Assembly (NCBI GenBank): GCA_040755395.1 | Contig: JBFMAX010000002.1 | Location: 124,001 to 188,000 of the forward strand | Reading direction: 5' to 3' | Source of the DNA: Nitrospirota bacterium | Lineage (GTDB): Bacteria > Nitrospirota > Nitrospiria > Nitrospirales > Nitrospiraceae | DNA length: 64,000 bases | In this document: positions 26,922 through 34,038 of the stretch, piece by piece | Layout: every line of letters starts with the position of its first letter | How positions within the stretch are numbered: position 1 is the first letter of the stretch | The notes under the pieces: model-generated | Told to the model about the DNA's origin: nothing | Databases searched by the model: none | What the model saw: the letters and a program-made list of their open reading frames with translations, nothing else | Program-made: the position numbers and the translations under genes

Positions 26922-27137
26922 ATGCGGGGACCGATTCAGAAACGCTGCGAACGGTGCGGACAGGAATTCGAATGCGGCCAGTATGGTTGCTGGTGTAACC
27001 GGATTGTGCTGACCGAGCGACAATATGAATGGATCGCAGCCCGTTTTGACGATTGCCTTTGTCCCGCCTGTCTCAGTCTGATCGGCGCCGGAGCGATCGG
27101 GCCCCGCGCCGAAGCCGAGAAGGAGTCGCCGACATGA
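26922..27137 (+). CDS. Cysteine-rich CWC-type small protein
   Basis: A 71-residue protein with CERCGQEFECGQYGCWCN and CLCPACLS, the pattern of the cysteine-rich CWC family. It probably binds zinc or another metal through its four-plus cysteines. Its stop overlaps the bluB ATG by four bases, so it is coupled to the cobamide genes. Its role there is unknown. Confidence 0.8.
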   Translation: MRGPIQKRCERCGQEFECGQYGCWCNRIVLTERQYEWIAARFDDCLCPACLSLIGAGAIGPRAEAEKESPT

Positions 27138-27874
27138 ATCGGCCGGTGAGTTCGCTCCATCGGCCGATCGAAGATTTTTCGCCGTCCGAGCGGGCAGCCG
27201 TTTATCGGGCGATCGTTGAACGGCGGGATGTCCGCAGGAATTTCTTGCCGACCCCCGTTCCAGGTGCCGTGCTCGCGCGGCTGCTGACCGCGGCCCATCA
27301 CGCCGGTTCGGTGGGGTTCATGCAGCCCTGGGACTTTGTGGTCATTCGTCGCCGGTCGACCAAACGGGCCGTCAAAGCGCTGTTTCGCCGGGCCAACGCG
27401 GAGGCTGCCGCACGCTACCGGGACGAGCGGGGAGCGCTGTACCATCGGCTCAAGTTGGAAGGAATCGAAGAGGCCCCGGTCAATCTGTGCGTGACCTGCA
27501 CCCGCCAACGCGGCGGCCGGCACGTGCTCGGACGTTCAACGGTGCCGGATACGGATCTCTACAGTACCTGCTGTGCGATTCAGAATCTGTGGCTCGCCGC
27601 ACGCGCCGAAGGGATTGGCGTCGGATGGGTGAGCATCCTGGACTATGCGGCGCTCAAGCGGGTGCTCGGCATCCCGGGGTCGATCAGAGTCGTCGCCTAT
27701 CTGTGCCTGGGGTATGTCTCCGCTTTTTCCCGGCTGCCGGATCTCGAGCAAGCGGGCTGGCGAACGCGGATTCCGGTTGATCAACTCATTCACTATGAGC
27801 GATGGGGCGACAGGAAACCGGTTGAGGGTCAGGCTGCGGTTGAGGACGACGGAACAATGTTCCCTCAACCTTAA
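27134..27874 (+). CDS. bluB: 5,6-dimethylbenzimidazole synthase
   Basis: Flavin-destroying nitroreductase-fold enzyme that converts reduced FMN and O2 into dimethylbenzimidazole, the lower ligand of cobalamin. The 246 residues show ERRDVRRNFLPTPVPGAVLA, HHAGSVGFMQPWDFVVI, and the C-terminal VGWVSILDYAALKRVLGIP. The ATG at 27134 overlaps the CWC gene stop. The last residues (from about VEGQAAVEDDG) and the TAA stop are encoded within a palindromic element at 27821-27890. An O2-requiring enzyme fits an aerobic host. Confidence 0.93.
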   Translation: MNRPVSSLHRPIEDFSPSERAAVYRAIVERRDVRRNFLPTPVPGAVLARLLTAAHHAGSVGFMQPWDFVVIRRRSTKRAVKALFRRANAEAAARYRDERGALYHRLKLEGIEEAPVNLCVTCTRQRGGRHVLGRSTVPDTDLYSTCCAIQNLWLAARAEGIGVGWVSILDYAALKRVLGIPGSIRVVAYLCLGYVSAFSRLPDLEQAGWRTRIPVDQLIHYERWGDRKPVEGQAAVEDDGTMFPQP

Positions 27875-27890
27875 TCTGGACCTCAACCCT
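27821..27890. repeat. ggttgaggg-type palindrome at the bluB stop
   Basis: Left arm gttgagggtcaggctgcggt (27821-27840, continuing tgagg) and right arm ccctcaaccttaatctgg (27863-27880, continuing acctcaaccct) are imperfectly complementary. Both carry two copies of ggttgagg or its complement. The bluB TAA (27872-27874) is in the right arm. Confidence 0.72.
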
Positions 27891-27907
27891 GCATCTCAGG
27901 GGGGATC

Positions 27908-28516
27908 ATGCGCATCACCAAGGTATATACCAGGACCGGCGATGCCGGTCAGACACGGCTCGCCGGAGGGCAGCAAGTCTGGAAAGACAGCCTGCGGGTT
28001 GAGGCCTACGGCACGGTCGATGAACTGAATGCCGCGGTCGGCGTGGCTCGGGTGTTCAACGCGCAGCAGGCTGGCGCTCAGTCTCAGGCGACGCGACTGG
28101 AAGAGGACCTGCAGTGGATTCAGAACAAGCTGTTCGATGCCGGCGGGATTTTGGCGACCGCTCCCGGCCAACGCTTTAAAAATATGCCGGAGGTCACGGA
28201 GCAGGATGTGAAGCGATTGGAAACGCTCATCGATACCTGCCAGAAGGACCTGGCCCCATTGAAAGAATTCATCCTGCCGGGCGGCGGAGTCGTTTCCGGG
28301 TTCCTGCATCAGGCCCGCACGATCTGCCGCCGCGCGGAACGGGTGTGCGTGCGTCTTTCTCGTGAAGAGGCTGTCACGCCGACGATCATCAAGTTTTTAA
28401 ACCGCCTCAGCGACGCGCTGTTCGTGCTGGCTCGCTGGACGGCCAAGACGCACGGCGAAGCCGAGTTTCTGTGGCAGCGAAGCGAGCGCGAAGAGCGAGG
28501 CAAGCGAGGCGAGTAG
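27908..28516 (+). CDS. PduO-type ATP:cob(I)alamin adenosyltransferase
   Basis: A 202-residue trimeric-type adenosyltransferase: N-terminal YTRTGDAGQTRLAGG (ATP binding), RVEAYGTVDELNAAVGVAR, and the C-terminal CRRAERVCVRL...FLNRLSDALFVLARW. It is unrelated in fold to CobO but catalyses the same Co-adenosylation. The final residues (ERGKRGE) fall in an iterated gcgag-rich stretch. It lies between bluB and cobU, probably in the same transcript. Confidence 0.93.
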   Translation: MRITKVYTRTGDAGQTRLAGGQQVWKDSLRVEAYGTVDELNAAVGVARVFNAQQAGAQSQATRLEEDLQWIQNKLFDAGGILATAPGQRFKNMPEVTEQDVKRLETLIDTCQKDLAPLKEFILPGGGVVSGFLHQARTICRRAERVCVRLSREEAVTPTIIKFLNRLSDALFVLARWTAKTHGEAEFLWQRSEREERGKRGE

Positions 28517-28585
28517 CGGCATGGGAGAGGGCTCCGACGTTCTGGATTGCGTTTCATGCCGTTCTCGTTCGTCTCGCGAATGCTG
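28476..28585. repeat. gcgag-unit palindrome at the PduO/cobU junction
   Basis: Left side (28476-28525) iterates gcgaagcgagcgcgaagagcg and ends gcggcatggg. Right side (28553-28585) reads catgccgttctcgttcgtct then cgcgaatgctg, imperfectly complementary. It overlaps the PduO C-terminal codons and the first codons of cobU. Weaker than the other elements. Confidence 0.5.
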
Positions 28586-29176
28586 ACCATGGCGGCGAAG
28601 GTAGTGACGGTTCGACGCGCTACTACGCGCCCCGCGCCGCGCGCTCTGCGTGAGCGGTCGAAAGGACGGCTGATCTTGGTGATCGGCGGTGCGGCGTCCG
28701 GCAAGAGCCAGGCGGCGTTGGAGCTGGCGGGGAACGCCAGGCCAAGAGCGTTCGTCGCCACGGGACAGGCGCTGGATCGTGAAATGGCCGAGCGCATTCG
28801 CCGTCATCGAGCTGCCCGGTCGTCGGACTGGGAGACAGCGGAGGTGCCGCTTAATGTAGCCGAATGGTTCCGCACATACGGAGGACGGTATCGCGCCATC
28901 GTGCTGGACTGCCTGACCCTCTGGTTGAGCAATTCGCAGGGCGCCCGCGCGACAGGACCGCGAGCCCTTGTAAAAGTGGAAGAACTGCTCCGGGCCATCC
29001 GGACGACGAAGGCTCGAGTCATCGTGGTGACCAACGAGCTTGGATTGGGCCTTGTTCCGGTGAACGCGTCGGTCCGGGCCTTTCGGGATCTTGCCGGCCG
29101 GATCAATCAGCAGGTTGCCATGGAGGCCGATGAAGTGTACTTCGTCGTGAGCGGCCAGCGGCTGCGGATCAAATGA
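28556..29176 (+). CDS. cobU: Adenosylcobinamide kinase / adenosylcobinamide-phosphate guanylyltransferase
   Basis: Phosphorylates adenosylcobinamide and then attaches GMP, giving AdoCbi-GDP. P-loop GGAASGKSQAALE, then FVATGQALDREMAERIRRHR, WETAEVP, VLDCLTLWLSN and VVTNELGLGLVPVN are all family hallmarks. The start is uncertain: ATGs at 28556 and 28580 precede about 30 residues with no family similarity, and both lie in or next to a palindromic repeat. Neither has a clear ribosome-binding site. Confidence 0.9.
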   Translation: MPFSFVSRMLTMAAKVVTVRRATTRPAPRALRERSKGRLILVIGGAASGKSQAALELAGNARPRAFVATGQALDREMAERIRRHRAARSSDWETAEVPLNVAEWFRTYGGRYRAIVLDCLTLWLSNSQGARATGPRALVKVEELLRAIRTTKARVIVVTNELGLGLVPVNASVRAFRDLAGRINQQVAMEADEVYFVVSGQRLRIK

Positions 29177-29195
29177 TCACCGGGCTAAGAACTGC

Positions 29196-30254
29196 ATGAC
29201 GACCCTTCAGGAAGTGATACGGAAAATCCAGCCACCCGATCAGGAGTGTGGGAAACGAGCGCAAGCCCGCCTGGACCGGCTGACGAAGCCTCCCGGGAGC
29301 CTGGGCCGTCTGGAAGAGCTGGCGGTGCGGTATGCGGCCATTGCCGGCGAGATCCGTCCCAAGCTTCCTCGTGGAGCGGTGTTCACGTTCGCGGCCGACC
29401 ATGGCGTGACCGCTTCCGGCGTCAGCGCCTACCCGCAAGCCGTTACTGCCCAGATGGTCCTCAATTTTTTGCGCGGCGGCGCCGGCGTGAATGTCTTGGC
29501 CCGCCACGTCGGCATTGATGTCCGCGTCGTCGATATCGGCGTCGCGCAGGACTTCGGACACATCACGGAGTTGATCGATCGGAAACTGATGAAGGGAACG
29601 AGCAACCTTCTGCACGAACCGGCGATGAGCCGGAAGACCGCCGAGCGGGCGTTGCTGGTGGGGATCGAACTCGCCGGCGCGGCGGCGGCGGAAGGGTTCG
29701 GCGTGCTCGGCGCCGGCGACATGGGGATCGGCAATACGACGGCGAGTTCGGCCATCGCCGCCGCGTTCACCGGCAAGCCGGTCGGCGACGTGACGGGGCG
29801 AGGAACCGGGATCGATGACATGACACATGCGCGCAAGGTGTCCGTGATCGAGCGGGCGTTGCAGCGGCACCGTCCTGATCCAGGCGATCCGGTTGACGTG
29901 TTGGCCAAGGTCGGTGGTCTGGAAATCGGCGGCTTGGCCGGCTTGCTGCTCGGCGCCGCGGCGGCGCGGATACCGGTCGTGCTGGATGGATTCATCGCCG
30001 GCGCCGCCGCCTTGATCGCCGTCAGGTTGCAGCCGCGCTGCCGCGACTATCTGATCGCGTCGCATCGCTCGGCCGAGCCGGGCCATCGGGCGATCCTCGA
30101 TCATCTGGGGCTCTCGCCGCTGCTGGATCTCGATCTCCGGTTGGGTGAGGGAACCGGCGCATGCCTCGGCATCGGGCTGTTGTTCGCCTCGCTGAAGGTG
30201 CTCACGGAGATGGCGACCTTCGAGGAAGCCGGCGTATCCGAGCGTGACACGTGA
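29196..30254 (+). CDS. cobT: Nicotinate-nucleotide-dimethylbenzimidazole phosphoribosyltransferase
   Basis: Activates the lower ligand: nicotinate mononucleotide plus dimethylbenzimidazole gives alpha-ribazole phosphate. The 352-residue protein shows RLDRLTKPPGSLGRLEELA, TFAADHGVTASGVSAYPQ, GAGDMGIGNTTASSAI, and the catalytic Glu318 in LRLGEGTGACLG. Its C-terminal residues (SERDT) and TGA stop are in the left arm of a palindromic element. Confidence 0.95.
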   Translation: MTTLQEVIRKIQPPDQECGKRAQARLDRLTKPPGSLGRLEELAVRYAAIAGEIRPKLPRGAVFTFAADHGVTASGVSAYPQAVTAQMVLNFLRGGAGVNVLARHVGIDVRVVDIGVAQDFGHITELIDRKLMKGTSNLLHEPAMSRKTAERALLVGIELAGAAAAEGFGVLGAGDMGIGNTTASSAIAAAFTGKPVGDVTGRGTGIDDMTHARKVSVIERALQRHRPDPGDPVDVLAKVGGLEIGGLAGLLLGAAAARIPVVLDGFIAGAAALIAVRLQPRCRDYLIASHRSAEPGHRAILDHLGLSPLLDLDLRLGEGTGACLGIGLLFASLKVLTEMATFEEAGVSERDT

Positions 30255-30382
30255 GAGGTGACGGGTGATGCGTGAAGGGTGAAACGATGGACACGCAAAC
30301 GGCACAAGCCGGCACGCAGTCGTCGCGTTTTGGGCGGCTGATGCCTTGCCTGTCGCGTGTCACGTGTCACGCGTCACGTCAC
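30242..30382. repeat. cgtgacacgtgag-type palindrome at the cobT/cobS junction
   Basis: Left arm 30242-30286 (gcgtgacacgtgagaggtg then acgggtgatgcgtgaag) and right arm 30351-30382 (tgtcgcgtgtcacgtgtcac then gcgtcacgtcac) are imperfectly complementary. The cobT stop is in the left arm; the right arm is translated as CobS residues (LSRVTCHASRHF). Same unit family as the element at the btuD stop. Confidence 0.72.
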
Positions 30383-31126
30383 TTCCTCGTCGCGTGGCAT
30401 TTTCTGACCGCCGTTCCGCTCACCCGCCAGCACCACGCGCCTGTTCCCCATGAGCTAGCCGCGTCGATGGGATGGTATCCGATGGTCGGCCTGGTTCTAG
30501 GCGGGCTGCTGGCCGCAACCGATCTACTGGTGGACCGGCTGTTCGCTCCGGAGGTGGCCAATCTGCTCGTGTTGCTGTTACTGGTCGTCGTGACTCGCGG
30601 TTTGCATCAGGACGGATTAGCGGACACACTGGATGGCTTGGCCGGAGGTCGGACTCCGGCGGACCGACTCGCCATCATGCGGGACGGGCGGATCGGCGCG
30701 ATCGGCGCGACCGGGTTGTTTTTGGCGCTGGCCTTGCGCTATGCAGGCCTGTTGGTGTTGCCGTCTCAGGCCCGCCTTTCGGTGCTGTTGTGCATGCCGG
30801 CGTTCGGACGGTGGGCTATGGTGGTCGCCGCCTGGGCGGTTCCCTATGCCCGAGCCGAAGGCGGCTTGGCCGCGCCGTTTCTCGATCATCTCGCCCCTCA
30901 TCATGTCGTCGTGGCCACCTTGGTGATCGCCGGCGCGTTGTCGGTGATGTTCGGACCCGGCGGCGCGGTGACCGGTTTGGTGGTCGGGGCGCTGCTCGCT
31001 CGTGCCTGCGCCGCGTTGTGCCGACGGTTCTTCGGCGGCGTGACCGGCGACACGCTCGGCGCGACAGGCGAGGTGGTCGAAATTGTCTTCCTTTTGGCCG
31101 GCCCGGCGCTTCTGAGCCTGCGATGA
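30287..31126 (+). CDS. cobS: Adenosylcobinamide-GDP ribazoletransferase (cobalamin synthase)
   Basis: Integral membrane enzyme joining AdoCbi-GDP and alpha-ribazole (phosphate), the last assembly step. About 280 residues with the metal-binding motif HQDGLADTLDG, LAIMRDGRIGAIGATGLFLA, and several membrane helices. The ATG at 30287 is used; a GTG at 30272 is also possible. The family-like part begins near FLVAWHFLTAVPLTR. The roughly 30 residues before it include a stretch encoded by a palindromic repeat, so the N-terminus looks extended by the element. Confidence 0.92.
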   Translation: MDTQTAQAGTQSSRFGRLMPCLSRVTCHASRHFLVAWHFLTAVPLTRQHHAPVPHELAASMGWYPMVGLVLGGLLAATDLLVDRLFAPEVANLLVLLLLVVVTRGLHQDGLADTLDGLAGGRTPADRLAIMRDGRIGAIGATGLFLALALRYAGLLVLPSQARLSVLLCMPAFGRWAMVVAAWAVPYARAEGGLAAPFLDHLAPHHVVVATLVIAGALSVMFGPGGAVTGLVVGALLARACAALCRRFFGGVTGDTLGATGEVVEIVFLLAGPALLSLR

Positions 31127-32079
31127 CGGCCGTCGAGTTGATGCTGGCCGGCGCGCTGGATGCGGTGTGCGGAGATCCGCGCTGGTTGCCGCACCCGGTC
31201 CGCCTCATGGGTCGGGTCGTCGCTCGGTTTGACGGCTGGGTCCGCTCGCAGTGTCGAAACCCCGCAGGCCTGCGCAGCGCCGGACTGTTGCTCGCCGTCG
31301 GGTTGCCGTGTTCGTCGTACGCCGCCGGCCGGCTGGCCATCGAAGTCGGTGCCGCGTTCGGGGAATGGATCGGAACAGGCGTGGCCGTTGTCCTTGCCTA
31401 CACGACGCTTGCGGCTAGAGACTTGGTGGACCACGCCAGGGCCGTCGAGCAGGCGCTCATCTCCGGTGATCTGGCGCGGGCCAGGGAAGCGGTTTCGTTG
31501 ATCGTCGGGCGCGATACCCGGTCTCTGGATGAAGGAGAGGTCATCCGTGCGACCGTCGAAACCGTCGCCGAAAACACGTCGGACGGAATCATCGCTCCGC
31601 TGTTTTACCTGACTCTTGGCGGCGCGCCGTTGGCGCTGGCCTACAAGGCGGTGAACACGCTGGATTCCATGATCGGGCATCGTGATGAGCGATATGAACA
31701 GTTCGGCTGGGCCCCGGCGCGACTGGATGATCTGGCCAATTGGCTTCCCGCCCGCATGACCGCGTGCTTGATCACGGCGTCCGCCGGTCTCGTCACGCGC
31801 CGTCTCGACGTGATGAGCGCAAGCTGGCGGATACTGAGGCGGGACGGACACCGCCATCCCAGTCCCAACAGCGGAAGGCCCGAGGCTGCGATGGCCGGCG
31901 CGTTAGGCGTCCAACTCGGCGGGGTGAACTATTACGGCGGACTTCCGTTTGAACGGCCACGGCTCGGCGATCCGAAAAGGGCTTTGGTGGTTCAGGATAT
32001 CCGGCTGGCCTTGCGAATCATGATCATGACCTCGGCCCTGGGGTTGCTGCTTGCAGCGTTGGTCCGTTCCATATTCTGA
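31123..32079 (+). CDS. cbiB: Adenosylcobinamide-phosphate synthase
   Basis: Membrane enzyme that attaches (R)-1-aminopropan-2-ol phosphate to adenosylcobyric acid. The 318 residues include GDPRWLPHPVRLMGRVV, RDTRSLDEGEVIRATVETVA, ENTSDGIIAPLFYLTLGG, YKAVNTLDSMIGH and the late PNSGRPEAAMAGALGVQLGG. The ATG overlaps the cobS stop by four bases (atga). Called cobD in Pseudomonas nomenclature. Confidence 0.95.
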   Translation: MTAVELMLAGALDAVCGDPRWLPHPVRLMGRVVARFDGWVRSQCRNPAGLRSAGLLLAVGLPCSSYAAGRLAIEVGAAFGEWIGTGVAVVLAYTTLAARDLVDHARAVEQALISGDLARAREAVSLIVGRDTRSLDEGEVIRATVETVAENTSDGIIAPLFYLTLGGAPLALAYKAVNTLDSMIGHRDERYEQFGWAPARLDDLANWLPARMTACLITASAGLVTRRLDVMSASWRILRRDGHRHPSPNSGRPEAAMAGALGVQLGGVNYYGGLPFERPRLGDPKRALVVQDIRLALRIMIMTSALGLLLAALVRSIF

Positions 32080-32082
32080 AAT

Positions 32083-32158
32083 GGGCCCGAGGCTAGAGGC
32101 AGGAGTGGCATTCGGCATTCTTCCCTCTCGCCCCGAGCCCTTTGCCTCTCGCCCGGGC
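32083..32158. repeat. cgagaggc-type palindrome after cbiB
   Basis: Begins four bases after the cbiB stop. Left arm gggcccgaggctagaggcag (32083-32102) and right arm tccctctcgccccgagccc then tttgcctctcgcccgggc (32122-32158) are imperfectly complementary. Confidence 0.7.
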
Positions 32159-32185
32159 ATGATTTTCATCCCAAAGGGTGAACCA

Positions 32186-33310
32186 ATGGCTCATGAGGAT
32201 GATGTGAAGATCGACGGCGGCCACGGGGGCAATATCTATGCGGCGTCCCGCGAGCTCGGGATCCCCATCGAGCGGGTGGCGGACTTCAGCGCCAGCATCA
32301 ATCCGCTGGGGCCTTCACCGTTGGCGCTTCGGGCGATCAGGGACGGACGGCCGTCGCTTGGGCATTATCCGGATCCGGATTGCCGGGCGCTCCGGTCCGC
32401 TTTGGCTGAACGATGGAAACTGTCTCCTGATCGGTTCGTGATCGGCAACGGCTCCGCGGAATTGATTCACGTGCTTCCTCGCGCGCTGAAAATTCAGCGT
32501 GTGCTCGTCCTGGGCCCCACCTTCTCCGAATATGCGCGGGCGGTCGAACTGGCGGGCGGCGGGGTCGAGGTCTTGATGGCCCGACGCTCGGAGGGCTACC
32601 GGCCCCCTCTCGATGAGGCGCTTCGCCGAGTGTGTGAGGGAGACAGGCGAGTCGATGCGGTCGTGCTCTGCCATCCCAACAGTCCGACCGGGCAGGCTTG
32701 TGAGGTGACAGAGGCGCTCCGTCTGGTACAGGCGGCCGCCAAACGGCCGGCGTGGGTGATCGTTGACGAGGCGTTTGTCGATTATTGCCCTGATCGGTCT
32801 CTTCTGCGCCACGTGCCGGATCACCCCCTGGTTGTCGTGCTCCGGAGCTTCACGAAGTTTCACGCGCTTCCCGGACTCCGGGTGGGATATGCGGTCGGTT
32901 CGAAGCGCGTAGCCGAAGCGGTCCGGCGTCATCTGCCGCCATGGACGGTGAACGCGCTGGCCCAGGCCGCCGCCGTAGCCAGCTTGGCCGATCACCGGCA
33001 CGAACGGCGGAGCCTGGCTTTCATGGAACGGGAGCGTTCACGGCTGATCAAGCGATTGGGCTCCCTTCCGGGCGTCACGGTGTACCCCTCGGTCGCCAAT
33101 TTCCTGTTGGTCGAATTGCCGCCGGGGAGGCGAGCCTCGGCGATCGTCGCCGCGCTTCGGCGGCGCGGGCTGCTCATCCGTGACTGTTCGACCGTTCGCG
33201 GTCTGACCGAGCGGACGGTCCGAGTTGCTGTGCGCACCGTGGAAGACAACGCTCGCTTGGTCTCGCTCCTCTCTTCTTTGCTGAAAGGACGAGTCTATGG
33301 GACAGCGTAG
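32186..33310 (+). CDS. cobD: L-threonine-O-3-phosphate decarboxylase
   Basis: PLP enzyme that makes (R)-1-aminopropan-2-ol phosphate, the linker used by CbiB. The 374-residue protein is a class I/II aminotransferase-fold member: HGGNIYAASRELG and DFSASINPLGPSP at the N-terminus (typical of CobD/CobC), CHPNSPTGQ, VIVDEAFVDYCP, and the PLP-lysine region SFTKFHALPGLRVGYAVGS. The ATG at 32186 (ribosome-binding site aaaggg) is preferred; the open frame upstream runs back through a palindromic repeat into cbiB. Confidence 0.93.
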   Translation: MAHEDDVKIDGGHGGNIYAASRELGIPIERVADFSASINPLGPSPLALRAIRDGRPSLGHYPDPDCRALRSALAERWKLSPDRFVIGNGSAELIHVLPRALKIQRVLVLGPTFSEYARAVELAGGGVEVLMARRSEGYRPPLDEALRRVCEGDRRVDAVVLCHPNSPTGQACEVTEALRLVQAAAKRPAWVIVDEAFVDYCPDRSLLRHVPDHPLVVVLRSFTKFHALPGLRVGYAVGSKRVAEAVRRHLPPWTVNALAQAAAVASLADHRHERRSLAFMERERSRLIKRLGSLPGVTVYPSVANFLLVELPPGRRASAIVAALRRRGLLIRDCSTVRGLTERTVRVAVRTVEDNARLVSLLSSLLKGRVYGTA

Positions 33311-34037
33311 TCCGAACCGGGCGGGATCGCGTTATCGGGTGATCAGACGTACGTTGGTCGTCGACCTTGGTCAAGCCAAGCGGGTCTTGTCCTCCGCCCC
33401 GCACCACGGAGGGCTCGTGCAGGCCCGGCATATCCTCAACCATCAGGTCCGGCCGGCGTCCGAGGCGGCCAAGTCGACGCAGCGGTGCAATCCCGGACGG
33501 TATCTGGACGGAGTGGCCGCTTCGCTCGGGATCCGTGGACGGTGTGTCGGACTCCTGACGGCTGTGCCGATGACTCGGCTGGTGACGCTGCGCGAGGAGG
33601 AAAAACGGGACGGCCTGTGGGTGGAATGCTTCTGTACGGTCGGCGTGACCAACGCGGTGAGGGCGGGTGAGCTGCCGATCGCGGATCCCAGGCTCCGCCA
33701 CCCGGTCGGCACCATCAACATCATTCTGGTCACGAATGCATGCCTGGCCGCCTCGGCCATGGTCGGAGCCGTGCAAGTGGCGACCGAGAGCAAGGCGGCC
33801 GTGCTGCTTGAGCGGGCGATCCGCAGTTCGGTCAGTGCGGCGATCGCGACCGGCACGGGCACGGATGCGGTCGTGGTCGCCTGCGGTCTGCGGACAGAAG
33901 GACCGGTGCTCCGATATAGCGGCACCCATACGGAAATCGGCGCCATGATCGGCCGTTTGGTGCGGAGCGGTGTGGAGTTGGGATTGGATCGAGCGGACCG
34001 GCGATCGAGCGGCGTCCGCTCCTGGCCAAGAGGATAG
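33297..34037 (+). CDS. cbiZ: Adenosylcobinamide amidohydrolase
   Basis: Removes the aminopropanol linker and nucleotide loop from corrinoids, giving adenosylcobyric acid. This allows salvage of cobinamide and remodelling of cobamides with foreign lower ligands. The 246-residue sequence has CFCTVGVTNAVRAGE, ATGTGTDAVVVACG and YSGTHTEIGAMIGRLV, characteristic of CbiZ. It overlaps the cobD end by 14 bases. CbiZ is best known from archaea and selected bacteria that remodel cobamides. Confidence 0.9.
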   Translation: MGQRSPNRAGSRYRVIRRTLVVDLGQAKRVLSSAPHHGGLVQARHILNHQVRPASEAAKSTQRCNPGRYLDGVAASLGIRGRCVGLLTAVPMTRLVTLREEEKRDGLWVECFCTVGVTNAVRAGELPIADPRLRHPVGTINIILVTNACLAASAMVGAVQVATESKAAVLLERAIRSSVSAAIATGTGTDAVVVACGLRTEGPVLRYSGTHTEIGAMIGRLVRSGVELGLDRADRRSSGVRSWPRG

Positions 34038-34038
34038 G

